64,000 nt of DNA from Triops longicaudatus (taxonomy: Eukaryota > Arthropoda > Branchiopoda > Notostraca > Triopsidae), in assembly GCA_022885665.1 (NCBI GenBank), contig JAGQDJ010000055.1, positions 186,001 through 250,000 of the forward strand. The letters run 5' to 3'. Below the pieces are notes generated by a model. It saw only the letters and a program-made list of their open reading frames with translations, was not told where the DNA came from and did not search any database. The translations under genes and the position numbers were made by a program. Below, piece by piece: positions 10,701 to 22,100 of this stretch (the first letter of the stretch is position 1; each line of letters begins with the position of its first letter).

Positions 10701-11336
10701 ATATCTTTCCAGATTTTTTTTTTTTAGCAAAATAGGAAGTATAGTCTGCTCTCTAGACTGCACTATTTGCACCTGCCAACTCGCTAAAAATAATTCCAAG
10801 GATGCGTCATTCTCTGATTAAATGTCTTAATGTCGTTAGTCTTGCGATCTGGTAAGAAATCAAGTTCCCTACCAGTTTTTGATAACTAACTTGGTTTCTT
10901 TATGCATCTTATCAAACGGGAACGTTATTGAGAAACAATTCCCGCTGTAGACAATGCAATTAGAGGCAGGGTATTGCGTTATCGTAAATAAGTACATTAG
11001 AGAGTAGGGACAAGGAGAGAGGGAAAATTAACTTACGAGGACATCGTAGCAGATTTCCCGGAGCTCTTTCTCAACCTTCTCTCGGTATTCTTTGGCCATT
11101 TGTTGCTTTCGTTCCGAACCTTCAGTTTTCTGCTCAATGGAAGAGATGACCCTCCAGGATGAACGCCGTGCTCCAACCACATTCTTGTAGGCTACGGAGA
11201 GTAAGTTACGTTCTTCATTTGAAAGCTCGACTCCCGTTTCGGTGACCGATTTCATAGCCGAGGCCATGTCATCATAACGTTCGGCTTGTTCGGCCAACTT
11301 GGCGCGTTGAACTAATTCGTCTTTGTCCATGCTCAT
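7596..11336 (-). CDS. 14-3-3zeta: 14-3-3 zeta phosphoserine-binding adaptor, alternatively spliced
   Basis: Exons in transcript order: 11037-11336, 9785-9908, one of 8663-8826 or 8300-8463, and 7596-7751. Each form totals 744 bp and 247 residues, the usual 14-3-3 length. 14-3-3 dimers bind phosphorylated Ser/Thr motifs of many signalling clients in the cytosol. Visible hallmarks: N-terminal dimer helices (DELVQRAKLAEQAERYDDM), the signature RNLLSVAYKNVVGARRSSWR, and a complete phosphate pocket (Lys51, Arg58, Arg62 and Arg129-Tyr130, matching human zeta K49, R56, R60 and R127-Y128). The client-binding groove helix TLIMQLLRDNLTLWTSD is present, followed by an acidic tail DEPAEGGDN. The zeta assignment rests on near identity in wording to Drosophila leonardo; an epsilon paralogue would differ at these points. 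The ATG at 11336 lies 7 bases inside an exon with a clear acceptor (TTCCGCAG), so at least one noncoding exon is upstream. Confidence 0.97.
7787..7812. repeat. A/T homopolymer run (26)
   Basis: Twenty-six consecutive A on the plus strand, which is T on the 14-3-3 transcript strand. It lies between the alternative exons and the last exon and may act as an extended pyrimidine tract. Confidence 0.85.
8300..8463 (-). CDS. 14-3-3zeta: 14-3-3 zeta alternative exon B (mutually exclusive)
   Basis: 164 bp; acceptor CATCAG|GCGTA, donor CAG|GTAGGG. Encodes SVVDLSQKSYQEALDVSR ... SPDRACHLAKQ, differing from exon A at 14 of 55 positions. The differences cluster at the start and end; the core [22 protein letters not shown] is identical, so this is a maintained functional copy and not a pseudoexon. 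The ACHLAKQ ending recalls the second alternative exon of Drosophila leonardo (from memory). Confidence 0.95.
8663..8826 (-). CDS. 14-3-3zeta: 14-3-3 zeta alternative exon A (mutually exclusive)
   Basis: 164 bp, phase 1 in and phase 0 out; acceptor TTAG|CCGTG, donor CAG|GTTAGT. Encodes residues 142-196, TVVSDSQKAYQDAFEISK ... SPEKACQLAKQ. This is the transcript-proximal copy and has the usual zeta wording (ACQLAKQ). Exon B has the same length and phases; including both adds 328 bp and shifts the frame. Confidence 0.95.
9030..9480. promoter_or_regulatory. GC-rich intronic island with clustered factor motifs
   Basis: Within the 958-bp intron between 14-3-3 coding exon 2 and the alternative exons, base composition turns GC-rich relative to its AT-rich flanks. 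It contains TGACGTCA (CRE, 9266-9273), ATTTGCAT (octamer, 9277-9284), CATATG (9282-9287), CACCTG (9295-9300), and CACGTG (9306-9311) overlapping CGTGGGAAA, a Su(H)/CSL-type site. The open frame across it (+) has no protein-like pattern. An enhancer or internal promoter is an inference. Confidence 0.35.
9785..9908 (-). CDS. 14-3-3zeta: 14-3-3 zeta second coding exon (phosphate-binding Arg/Tyr)
   Basis: Acceptor TTACAG|GGC, donor AACA|GTAAGT. Encodes residues 101-141, GLLDKYLIPKASNPESKVF through GDYYRYLAEVATGEQRN, ending in phase 1. Contains the pocket residues Arg129 and Tyr130. Confidence 0.97.
9909..11036 (-). other. 14-3-3 zeta intron, no internal gene seen
   Basis: 1128-bp intron between the first two coding exons. 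I see no coding sequence, structured RNA or repeat of note, apart from short T or A runs near 10715-10730. Confidence 0.6.
11037..11336 (-). CDS. 14-3-3zeta: 14-3-3 zeta first coding exon
   Basis: Encodes residues 1-100, from MSMDKDEL to LREICYDVL, and ends in phase 0 at CTC|GTAAGT. The exon itself begins at 11344 after a good acceptor. A second in-frame ATG two codons later (MDKDEL) matches the usual vertebrate start, so either Met could initiate. Confidence 0.97.
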
Positions 11337-11344
11337 GGTGGAGA

Positions 11345-12640
11345 CTGCGGAAAAAAATTACAAATTAAGATGTGAAATTGACGGTTCTTTTCCCTTATGA
11401 CACAAAAAAGCAAACTGCAGTTTGTGAAAGAATTAGCTACCGTTGCTAGAGCAACAGAGTACAGATTCCCCGACTACGAGGAGAAATACGTGATGGCAAA
11501 GTGCCATATAGAGAAGGAACCTTGCCCGATCTTACCTTTTACGTCTAGAGAAGAGAAACGCACAAGAAAGTAAAAAAAAAAATCCCTTCGACAAGACGCA
11601 ACTCTTTCAATGTCAAGTAACGTTCCAAGACGTTGATAGAAAGTGGGACGACTAGAGTCTAGCAGGGAAAAAATCTCGAGCTGTTAACATGTCGCTTTGC
11701 CTACAGGATTAACTAACTCCTGGCACTCCACCGTGAAGTTGGGGCGCTACTGTCAACAGAGAAGCAAATCGATCCGGGCGTTCGTATCAAGAGACGCAGA
11801 ATAGCACAGTATTAAATTCGATAGTTGCTAATGCCATATCGGCAACAATGAATACGCCTTACACTGAAGTTATTTCTTCATGCTGTCGCGTTAAATTTGC
11901 AAGGTTTCAATTGTGCGGTACAAGGCCCAGCTGGACAAGTTAAACCGGGCTCATTCAAGCAAAAAGGAGACATAGTGCGTCATTCTATTTCAGGGTTTGC
12001 CAAAAAAGACAGTGACTCACGAAGGTACACTGAGACGTTACACCCACTTAGATAAAACTTCCATTACAAGGATCTATTTTACAAATTGTTACACAATTAC
12101 GCGAAAACGGCACAGTTCTATCACGCCCAAAACTAGCTCGAGTGGCTTCCAGAACAAATGCGGGCTGTTTATGCCCGTCCAATGAGGCGACAGAAACAGG
12201 AGAAAAAGGTTCAAAGTTAATAAGACGCAAAGTCAACAATGAATACACACGAAACTAGCGAAGTACGCAGTATCTAGATACTTGATGTTCCAAAGGTCAA
12301 AGATGGCCGCAAATTTCAGGCCGGCACTGTTCGTTTACGTGTTTAAAAAAACTTACGCGCAATTTGTGCGAGGTTTTGCGGCCTAAACTAGCTTAACAAG
12401 CGACAGGCGTGGTCTTGCTGTCTCTTAAGGCCAGCACGCTATATTCTAGAACAGAACAAAATGGCCGCTGCTCCACCCTGAGAAACCTCAAGTTGGCCTG
12501 AAACAGCTTCTCGTGCTCCAACGTTACGTGACTAGCAATAATAGTTAACACTTACGAATCCTACTAATGCGAATACCTAGTAAGAACCGGACTAAAGCAA
12601 AGGGTAGAGGCTTTCTTAAACTTAAAACGTACTTTGAGTA
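11345..12640 (-). promoter_or_regulatory. 5' region of 14-3-3 zeta with candidate noncoding first exons
   Basis: The coding exon has an upstream acceptor, so a noncoding exon must lie here. On the transcript strand, strong donors occur after 11536 (AAAAG|GTAAGA), after 12356 (GCGC|GTAAGT) and after 12556 (ATTC|GTAAGT). Each could end an alternative first exon. No ORF of note. Confidence 0.4.
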
Positions 12641-15600
12641 AGGCTGGCACTCGGACTCACGTGAAAATTGTGGAAATCCGGCAGATCTTGCCTAAACTGA
12701 CTGGTCAATCCACGACGGCTGCCTCACCAGTGCTACGGGGTCTCCGGATATACTCCGAGGGCGACACGAGCGGTTGGCTAGGTCTTGAGTACGATGCTAG
12801 CGCCAGACGGCACTTTCCAGGCGCGGATTCAAACCTATCGATTTTTCAGCCGTTCCTCTTCCAACTTCTGCCCCTTCCCCCTCTTTTTCTCCCTCTGTCC
12901 ACACGCAGTGTGTCTAGCCATGCAAAAAAGCCAGGCGAAAAATACTACTCCCCACATTTCAGCAAATAGTCCCCAATAGATAATAGCGAAGACTTAAAGT
13001 TTTGTTGCACCACTGTGCGGTTCTAATCCAGCTTTTCTTTGACCGAAACCGATTGGAAAAATCTCCAAGCATTTTTACTTTTAATTTCTTATTGATTTAC
13101 TCTTCCTTACGATGCATAGACGGATCATTTCTCGATGTTCTTCTGGATTCTTTTTTTTTTCTCTTACGAAATAATGGCGAGCTTCCTTTTCCAATATTTC
13201 GAATCCACCAGTACCATTAGGTAATTTATTCAACGTCTTCTCCATGTGTTCATTTCTATGGAGTTTTTCCATTAAACGTGCTTAGGTGGAGTTCTCTTTA
13301 TCGTTGCTCTCTAAGGTAAAGGTAGATTTAAATACAATACTTGATGAAAAAAGTAATAGAAAGAAATTGCAAAAGTTTCTTTGAAAGATGGTGCATTGAA
13401 TCAAGGTTTTCTATTCACATAACTCAAGCACTAATTATTTCTGAGACAGGTTCAAATTATCCATTTTAAAATGTCATGCAAAAACACCCTTTGGGACTCG
13501 TAGGACCGTCTCCATGCATCTATTCTCCTTTCCTAAATACAACACACGGCTGCAATCTGTCTTTTTGCGTCTGTTGTTATCAGTGTTAATCCAATTGACT
13601 TATTTTCCTATTTTATTTGCAAGAAAATCGCAGATCTGGATTAAAGCAGGCTAAAATACCCGGACAAAATGCTTCGATTGAAACCTTTATAAAGCTTTAT
13701 CTACTTTTTCCTATGAGGTAGGACACAATAAGTCCTTTCAATCCCTTCATGTTTGTCACCATCTCATTAACTACTTAAAATATGGTAATAACTTGTACTA
13801 AAAATGGTTGTTTCATTTCATTAAAGCAGTTTGCAATAGAATTTCGTTACAATGAACTCTTTTATAACGAACTGTTAGCTTTAGTCGACGGATTGTTTTA
13901 AGGTTAGTGAACGTATAGAAAAATGTCAGATTTAAAGAGCTTTCGATATGCCGAACAGTCTTATCTGTTCGCAGTATGTTCGTTATAACCATATTCTAGC
14001 ATATAAGCTTTATTTTCCTTTTTTTTTTGCTGTTTAAAGAAATCTTTCAGTCCTTTCAAAACTTTGCTATTCAGCATTTTTGCAATCAACCAGCTCCGTT
14101 TTTACAAAAAGTCAGACTAATAAAGGCATAAGAAAAACCCAATGAAAACATTTGATTCATTTTTTCTTTAGTGCGCTACGTCCATACTTCTTTTCCCATT
14201 TGCTGCAGGAATTGTCAGTTCTTTTGCGTCTTTTGTCATTCCGTATTTCTCCAATCATCTAATTCACGTTTTATGCGAAAGTCACAGAATCAAATTAAGA
14301 CACACTACAGTTTCCGAATGAAAAAAGGCGCTTTCATTTCTTTAAAACGCTATATCCATATTTTTCCTTTTTCCTGTACAGTACAAATAATAGCCCCCAC
14401 AAATGGCTATAATATTTTTCATCTTTCTTAATTCTATAGCGGTAAATTAGGGAGAGGACAGGTAATGAAGTAAGGTGTACAGAAAACCCATCTGCGAAAA
14501 AGGGGAGGAGCCATTAACAAACAGGTGCGAAATTTTTGCCACAAATCATGGGGAACTAGTCAGGATCATACTTGTAGGTTGCAAGGAGGTTTCTATGGAG
14601 GGGCAACAAAATAATGTAACAATTAACAAAAAACGGACATTCTAACAAGACATTCTTAGCTTTTCTTTTTTTTTATCTGTTCTGTTCAAAACGTCTCTTT
14701 CGTCTCCATATTGCCCCATGTAAGCACAACCCAAAGTGCATGTAAAAAAATGTGGCCAAAAATAGTATATATATGTTACTAAAGATATTTCCCCGCGTCA
14801 AAAAAATAATAATAATGATAACACCCACAATATACCTTCAGGCATTTACAACAGACTCAATATTTTTTTTTATACAATTAACTCCTGTTGATCTTGATGA
14901 AAAAATAGGCTATTTTCACCCCAAGGGAGTTAGAAACCCGAGACAACTGCTCTTTTTCCCCAATGTGTTCAAACCTTTGACATAACAATCCCCAACACCC
15001 CCAACAAAGCGAATTTTCCTACATCTGCCCCTGTTTCGATTTTTCTTAATAGGACAATAGTGCTCTGTCAATATTCACAGAATAATAAGGCTTATAATGG
15101 AGGGGGCGGGAGACGGAGGGCAAAAGGGAATAATGAGATGTATACAAAACGAGGAAAAGGATTTTGTCACTTTTTTCTTCCCTAGAGTCTGTACAATTCC
15201 CAACATGTCATAATTTCTTGTTTAATCCGTTGACTTTTTTTGTTAAATTTATATGTTCAATAAAGACAAATATTTTTAAAAATGTGAAAACACTTTGGTA
15301 TGAAACTTTTTCTTGCTTTCTTCGTCTTCAGCTTTATCAACAACACAGCCTCATTTTGAATTTTTCCATCACAACCATTAGGCCACGACAGCCGTTTCCT
15401 GATGAAACAACTTGTTTTTTCTTCGTCTTCTTCCGTTGCGTATTATCCAATTGCAACTCACTCCGTGGATTAAACTCCGTATGACGGTGTATGCGCCGTA
15501 AAAACATTAACAAAAGCATACAAGTTCTTCATTTCCCCACGTTCATTCAAATTCTCTCACTGTTTGTCTTCTCCCAGCCCCGGAAACTTTCTTCACTTTT

Positions 15601-16051
15601 ATCAGTCTCGTCAACAAAACAATTTGTACTTTTTGAAGTTCCCCTTTCGTTCAGCCATCCAAATGTTTGAAAACAAAAAGAAACGCGGGACTCTTCCAAA
15701 TATCCACGCCCAACATGTAATGTTATTCATCCTATCTCAGAGGCACAAACAGCGTTCAGTCCGCTTTTCTAAGCTAAGGAGTTTTCCAACCTCCTTAAAA
15801 CGTCACACTACAGAAGTCCAATATTGCACCCATCTTTTTCAACTTTCGTGTCAAGGTCACTTCATCATTCATTTTTCCTTACGAAAGTTTATCACTAGGA
15901 TTTGTTGTGTTTTATAGGACACACATCCCAACAAATCCTCCATTCTGCGAAAATCTTTCTTTTTTTCCGCTTCCGAGAGTCTTGCAACGCACACAATGCA
16001 GCGTCGTCGGTTCAAACCATTTATCTTGCCTGCGTTCACTCCCATTAAGGT
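12641..16051. other. Intergenic interval and 3' untranslated region of taiman
   Basis: No coding exon seen. The left part (12641-12900) is GC-richer and may belong to the 14-3-3 promoter. The right part, below 16052, should be the taiman 3' UTR; minus-strand AATAAA candidates lie near 14008, 13613 and 13222. A pogo-like MITE sits at about 13833-14001. Confidence 0.5.
13833..14001. mobile_element. Pogo/Tigger-like MITE
   Basis: Left end CAATAGAATTTCGTTAC followed by AATGAAC; right end GTTCGTTATAACCATATTCTA, its imperfect inverse. About 170 bp, no coding capacity. Same family core as the elements at 1.8, 29.5, 32.5, 58.4 and 61.1 kb. Confidence 0.55.
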
Positions 16052-16120
16052 TCATTCCGATAAAAGCTTCTGTAATAAGGACATCTTCGAATCGGTACGG
16101 GGCCTCTCCTCCATATTGTT
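16052..16120 (-). CDS. tai: taiman exon 17 (C-terminal LXXLL, stop)
   Basis: Acceptor TTGTTTTAG|AAC. Twenty-two codons from NNMEERPRTDSK to MSLLQKLLSE, then TGA. SLLQKLLSE matches the C-terminal LXXLL box of vertebrate NCOA1 (SLLQQLLTE), which confirms this very short exon and the gene end. Confidence 0.9.
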   Translation of the reverse strand, partial: NNMEERPRTDSKMSLLQKLLSE

Positions 16121-19100
16121 CTAAACAATTCACAAGAAAGAGCAGTTGAGATACATCAAGGTATCATAAGAATGCCTTCGTAACTTACCCTATTGGTCTG
16201 TGCTGGAGAATTCTGAAACGTTGGACTATCCCAGGAATTCCCTTTAGGCGCTTCTCCCGTTAATACGTCTAAAATATATATGACAAGTTTTAGTTTTGCT
16301 CATCTCCAAGACCGACAGCGTCCACTAAAAGTTCGTGCACCACGCTGCCAACTAGGGAATGTTCCATTTCCTCGAAAGCAAGGCGAGTCAATTATAATTT
16401 AGCGTGCCGTGACTTGTGTTTTAACTTATTTCATAGTTTTTGCTCCCAACTCGCAGAATTTTGGTAATTAACGTCCAAGAAAACTACGAGATAAAGTTTC
16501 CGGGCAAAGGTTGCGGAGAGTCCGCGAGGCAAGCTCTCAAATGAGTTCAGGCATCATTGGAATATCTGAGTTATGTCATTAGTGTTACAAAAATTGAAAG
16601 AGCATCTTTTAAATAGTTAAGCTCAAAGAAATAAGCAATTCGCATTTTTAAAAACGCTCCTATGTAACTTCAGCGTTTAAGATCGATGTTCTGATTTTTC
16701 CATGTTCAAAAGTTCGACACTGAGATTTTGCAAGATGTTGCGATTACTTTTCTTGGACAGCGCTCTCAATGAAAATTAACCACGAATTTTTTTTAAAAAC
16801 TTTTCGACGATTAAACTGAAGTTTACTATAGAAGCGAACGTTTGCTAGGAAATTCCCTGTTGGTGTGCGAGCTTACGTGGTCGACGTACATAAACAAACG
16901 AAAAATATGTTTTCTCCTTTGACGATGCATTACCTTGTGGTAGTTCTAATGACAAGCCTAATTCTTCTAGATCCGCCTGGCTTAGCGACTGACCACCAGG
17001 CATGGATGGATTGTTGTGCTGATTGGTTCCGCTTCCCGGGCCTTGACCGGAACTCAATGGTGACTGATTCTGTGAAGGTCCACCCAAACCCGGACTTTGC
17101 TGGAGCGTTCGCCCAGCAACCACAGCCCTTAATTCCTGACGCACATAATCTGACGTCATGGTAGCATTTCCCGTGCTAACTGTAACCGTAAAGAAAAAGA
17201 CAAGACAAGACACAAGTTAATACCACTCACCCACACAATCCCATTTTTTTTTTTGGTTCACTAGTCTCCACTTCCCCCGTTATCATAATAGCACACACAA
17301 GAAAGCAGTGCAACAAACAAAAAGGGTTTCAACGAGGGTAAAGAAACGTGATTGGACATTAAGGCCCTCAAGGCTTATGACAAGCTCAGACACAAACTAC
17401 GATGGCCGTCAGAGGCGCCACTGAACCACCCACCATGTCGTATATTCAACCAGCATAATATTTCTTTATAATGAAAGGTTGCACAAAACTAAAAGTGAGT
17501 AAAAGCATTTTAACGAGTGATGTGAAACAAAAAATAAATAAATAAAATAAAAATATAAAAAATAACATTCAACAAATTGTAAAATGTTGAAAAATTTACA
17601 AAATAAAAAATAATCAAGAACAGGCAGTTGTTTTCAGTTCCAACTCCGTTTCAGTGTTACAAAATTGATTAACGTGTATTAATTGTAATAATTCCAAAAC
17701 GACTAAGAATTTTACTAAAATTTTACGTATGTCGAGTGAAAGTTTCCACAAATCATGGTGGTAATGGCCGTTACGCCTCTAGCGACACCTAGCTTGGTGC
17801 AAAAGTTTTTCATAAGCCCTGTTACGGCACAACTAAGACATATGGTTCTTTTGCTGAGGGAGTGGTTTGTGTTAGGGTTAAAATATACCCTACGAAGCGT
17901 GAGACTAAGCAGTCTTGGATTGGTTCTGAAGACTCTAATTCGTGCCCTAAGACATGCATAACGAACAAAATAAGGCTCCAAGCATCCCATACCGCTGTAA
18001 CAAAAATGAAAATGTGGTTGTGATGCAATGAAACAACGCACATAATACAAAACGACAAGAAGGAAAGGAAGGTCACAGGATTCTGGAAGAAGTAGCTTAG
18101 CGTTTGCCACATTTTTTTCCTTCATAGCAAGTAGGTCAATATGGGGGAGGAGAGTCGCAAGTGATTTGTAAGCGCCGAAGTGGAAAGGATACCGCTCGGG
18201 GCTTACCGTGCGGAGGAGGGTGGCGCAGTCGGTCACTTGCCGCTGCCGCCGCAGTACTCTGATTCTGAGGATTGACGAAAGAAGTAGCAGAAGAGGGATT
18301 ATGGTTATGACGCGAATCCACCACCATGGCGCCCGTGTGGTTATTCGTCTCCGGCTGGGGATGTGCTTGTAAGCCAGGAGACGGACACGGGGGTGGTGGC
18401 AGAGGGGAGGAGCATGGTTCGGCAGTGTAAGGGTACATGGGACGGAGGTAGGAAGGTGGAGGGACAGGGTTGCGGTAGGCAAGGTGAGAATCGTTGTAAG
18501 GGGTGGGGCTATGGTAAGGTGGGGTACGGAAAGGTGGGTAATAATCCCTGTTGCCCATACTGTAATGGCGTGAATGGGAATGGGAAGCTCCCATGCCACC
18601 TAATAAAATGCAAGACACACAAAAAAGATGCAGATGCACAAAAAAGAATTTTTTTTTAAAAAAAAAGAAGATAAAGAAAAAATCATGTCAGATCGTTCAG
18701 GCGATTTTGTTTTTGTTGCTTGCCTTCGCTATGTCAACTCAAACGAATCTACGAAAGATTATTTCGAGAAATCAGATGAAAATTCCGCAGGGGGTTAACA
18801 TTTAGGTATTATTGCATACTACATGGCCAAAATTAGTTGAGAAAAGTATTAATGGTCCATGGTTCCTTCCACCCATGCGTTAGTTTTTTCGAGCTTCAAC
18901 ACGGGTCAAAAGAACGTTTCTGATTTTTCGATCGAATCGATTGGCTACAAAACTAAATTGGAAACCTCACACTAAAACTAAAACATCGGCATGCTAGGCA
19001 AAAAACTGATGCTGTCAACTTAATTAGAACGAATCAGCTAAAAAACATGGAGGGACGTAACTGGACACTATCTTACTTGGTACACTCCCTCCCGGCGCAC

Positions 19101-22100
19101 TAATCGTGCGCTGAAGGCGCATTTGCTGTTGTTGTTGTTGCTGGAGGTACAAATTGTTGTTGAGCACGTTGGGCGGAACAGGGGTGGGTCCGGGAGATGC
19201 GTTACCTTCGTTGAACAAAGGCCGCGGGCCTGTTGGCCCGCGTAATGGCGCTCGCGTGAAATTCCGACCGGGAAAGTTGTTCTAAAGCGAAAAATGTAAT
19301 GATAGTACCGAAGACTTGCTGTATAATGAATTCTGCCCTAAAGACTTACCGCTAAGTGCGCACTTAGCATAGGATTAGCTTGAGGCCTAGTGGATAATGG
19401 CATATTGCCTGCTGACCAAGCTCCTCCTGGGCTAGGTTGGCCTTGTAGACTAGGGCCTGATCCTGTGTTGGCCGGTCCAGGCACACCGGGACTTCCCCGT
19501 GCTCCACCGACTGTTCCTGACTGCGGGGACAACTGTGACGGAAACTGTGACCCAGGTTGACCCTAATAAAAGTTAAATGATAACAGAATGTATAGGTTAG
19601 GTAACGTGTTGGTACTTTTATTTTAAAACATCACTTTGGTACTTTTGTAACAGTCTCAATACGTACTTGTGGTACACGGGGAGACAGTTGTGAAGACGAG
19701 AAGGTAGGTATGCCCCCGCTAAACGATAGCCTGGTTTGACCAGGGGAGAAATTCACACTAAAAATGATAAAAATTCACATGTTATTTTACACTTACGCGT
19801 ACTTTACGGATACATCTTCTTGCCTTATTATAGATTATGCGTTTTCTGAGTACGTAAATTGAGTTAAATGGTAAAGTATGTTGGTCGCGTAAGTAGATAA
19901 AGTACAGTACCATAAGTAAGGAAAGAAAAGGTTCTTTACAGTATGTTTAAGTATATTAGGTTCAAGATACAGGAAAGTTAGTAAAAAATACGCACAAACG
20001 TAAGTAAAAGCTAAAGAAGGGGTACGTATGTAAAGAAAAGTTATATGAAAAGTACGTTTGTAGGTACTAAAGTTCCTAGGAATATGCAGGTATACGGAAA
20101 AACATGCACACAAAAAGCAAAGGAAATTGATAGTATGTATGTGAAAGTAAAATACGACTGAAGTACGTGCATTTAACGGTGGAAAAGCTAAGTTCGCCGT
20201 AGTGTGTACATTATATGTGCACTAAAGTACGCAAAAGTAAAGGTCGAACAAGCACGTAAAAGTAAATACATTTAAATATGCAAGTAAAGATAAACTTAGG
20301 TCAAAATACGCGTGTTAAAATCTTGCATTGTTAAAAGTACGTAAACGGGAAGCACGCCAGTACACACAAAATTATGTGCTAACGTACATTACGTAACAGC
20401 TAAATGCGTTAAAGTACGCTTAGTATCCTCAAGTATAGTCCGTTAAACTACGAGAAGTAAAAAGTTTTCAATTACTCTTTGGCAAGTGAAGCTAAAATAA
20501 ACGAGTAAAAATACGTTTAAGTACGCAAGTAAAGTAAATATAAACTAAAATTAAATATACTTAAGTAAATTAAAAGTAAGTATGTTTAAAGTACCTAAAA
20601 GTAAGCACGAAAAGAAAGGTGAGTACGTTAAAATAGAGTTTAAATGCGTTATGGTACGCTTAAATTAAGTTATATTCAAACGTTAAATTATAAAGGGTTT
20701 AAACTTGTTACGTGCGTTTGATAAAAAAAAAAATTGGGTTATCTTGTAACTTCTGCGCTATTCTTTACTTGGATTGGTTGTTTTGTAAGAGGGGTGAAAA
20801 CGGTTGGACGTTGACATTCGGCCGGTCTTGGGAGGGCGAGACCTGCTGCTGTCCGGGTGTCGGGGGACCTTGAGTAGGACCCGGACTGTTGAGCAGCACG
20901 TTACTGTAACTTGGCGACAACTGCGAATCAGGTAAGTTACTACTCCGTTGAATCGTCATATTGGGAGGGACGGTATTGTTGAGCAGCTCATCCATGTGCT
21001 GCAAAGCTGCTGGGGATAGCTGAGGCCCCGGTCCGGCACTGTCTCCCACTGCCAACAACTGTTGCTGCTGTTGCCGGGCTAACAAACGTCGCTGATGTTG
21101 GATAAGCTGGAGCTTCTGACGCCGTTGAATAGCAGCCTGCTAAACAAATACCACAAAACCATGAGGATTCCATAACTCACACATTTTAATAACGAAATAG
21201 TATAACAATGTTTATACTTGATTCACCACAGCTTGCGAAACACTCTGCGGTCCTTGGTTAGCGGCATAATGCGGTGGTTGCGGCCTTGGTGTACCGAAAT
21301 TATTTTGCGGCAGGGTTGACTGAGCCGCAGGACCTGGTGCCACACTTTCAAATGACATTAACGACTTGGTGATGGCATTGATAGCGAGTTTCTCATTCAT
21401 ATCCACAGGAAAGGAGGGCGCAGGTTGTACAGGCGGGACCGGCGTCACGGGTGACGGAGGTGGAGGTGAACGCAAGCCTTCCAGAATCGTCATCAACGTG
21501 TCATCTAGTTAACCAATTTATTTTTTATTTCAAATGTAATAAATAGTAATAAATAAATATCGATAAAGAAGTAAATACAAAAAAATAAAAACATATTAAA
21601 ACGTCCTAGGTACAATGCGAATACAAAAGAATGTATAAATAAAAGAACAAAACATAAAAATAAACAAAAAGCCAGTAAATGCAACAATAATAACGAGAAA
21701 CAACCAAGCAAAAGATCGATTAAAGAAACAAAGCAATCAAGAGACGCAGGCGTAGAGTCTCACGCAACACAGATCTTTTGTTCTGTGGAAGAAGGAATTT
21801 TTTATTAGTCGATATTATCCAAAATGGATTTGTTTTCATTAGAAACTCGAAAAGGACAAACGACGGCTTTAGAGAACCGTGTCAAAACGTTAACAAGCAA
21901 ATTTGAGAAATTCTCTCTTAAGAATCTGCCGCCAACTTCACGAAAATGAAGTAATTCCAAAATAATCGTCGAATCACGCATACCTGCAATAGGCGGGTCG
22001 TAGTTCCGATCCATCTCAATGACTTGGTCCAAAATATCGGACAAAAGCGGGTCCGTGCTTTGCATATCCCATCCCAAGCCTGCGGCCGACAAGGAGTCCG

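Noticed and set aside
12820..12840. B-box-like word on the minus strand
   Set aside because: No A box at suitable spacing and no tRNA fold.
14510..14600. Alternative last taiman exon ending YTLLHYLSSP after a good acceptor
   Set aside because: The exon at 16052-16120 encodes the exact family ending SLLQKLLSE, with a perfect phase join and a short intron.
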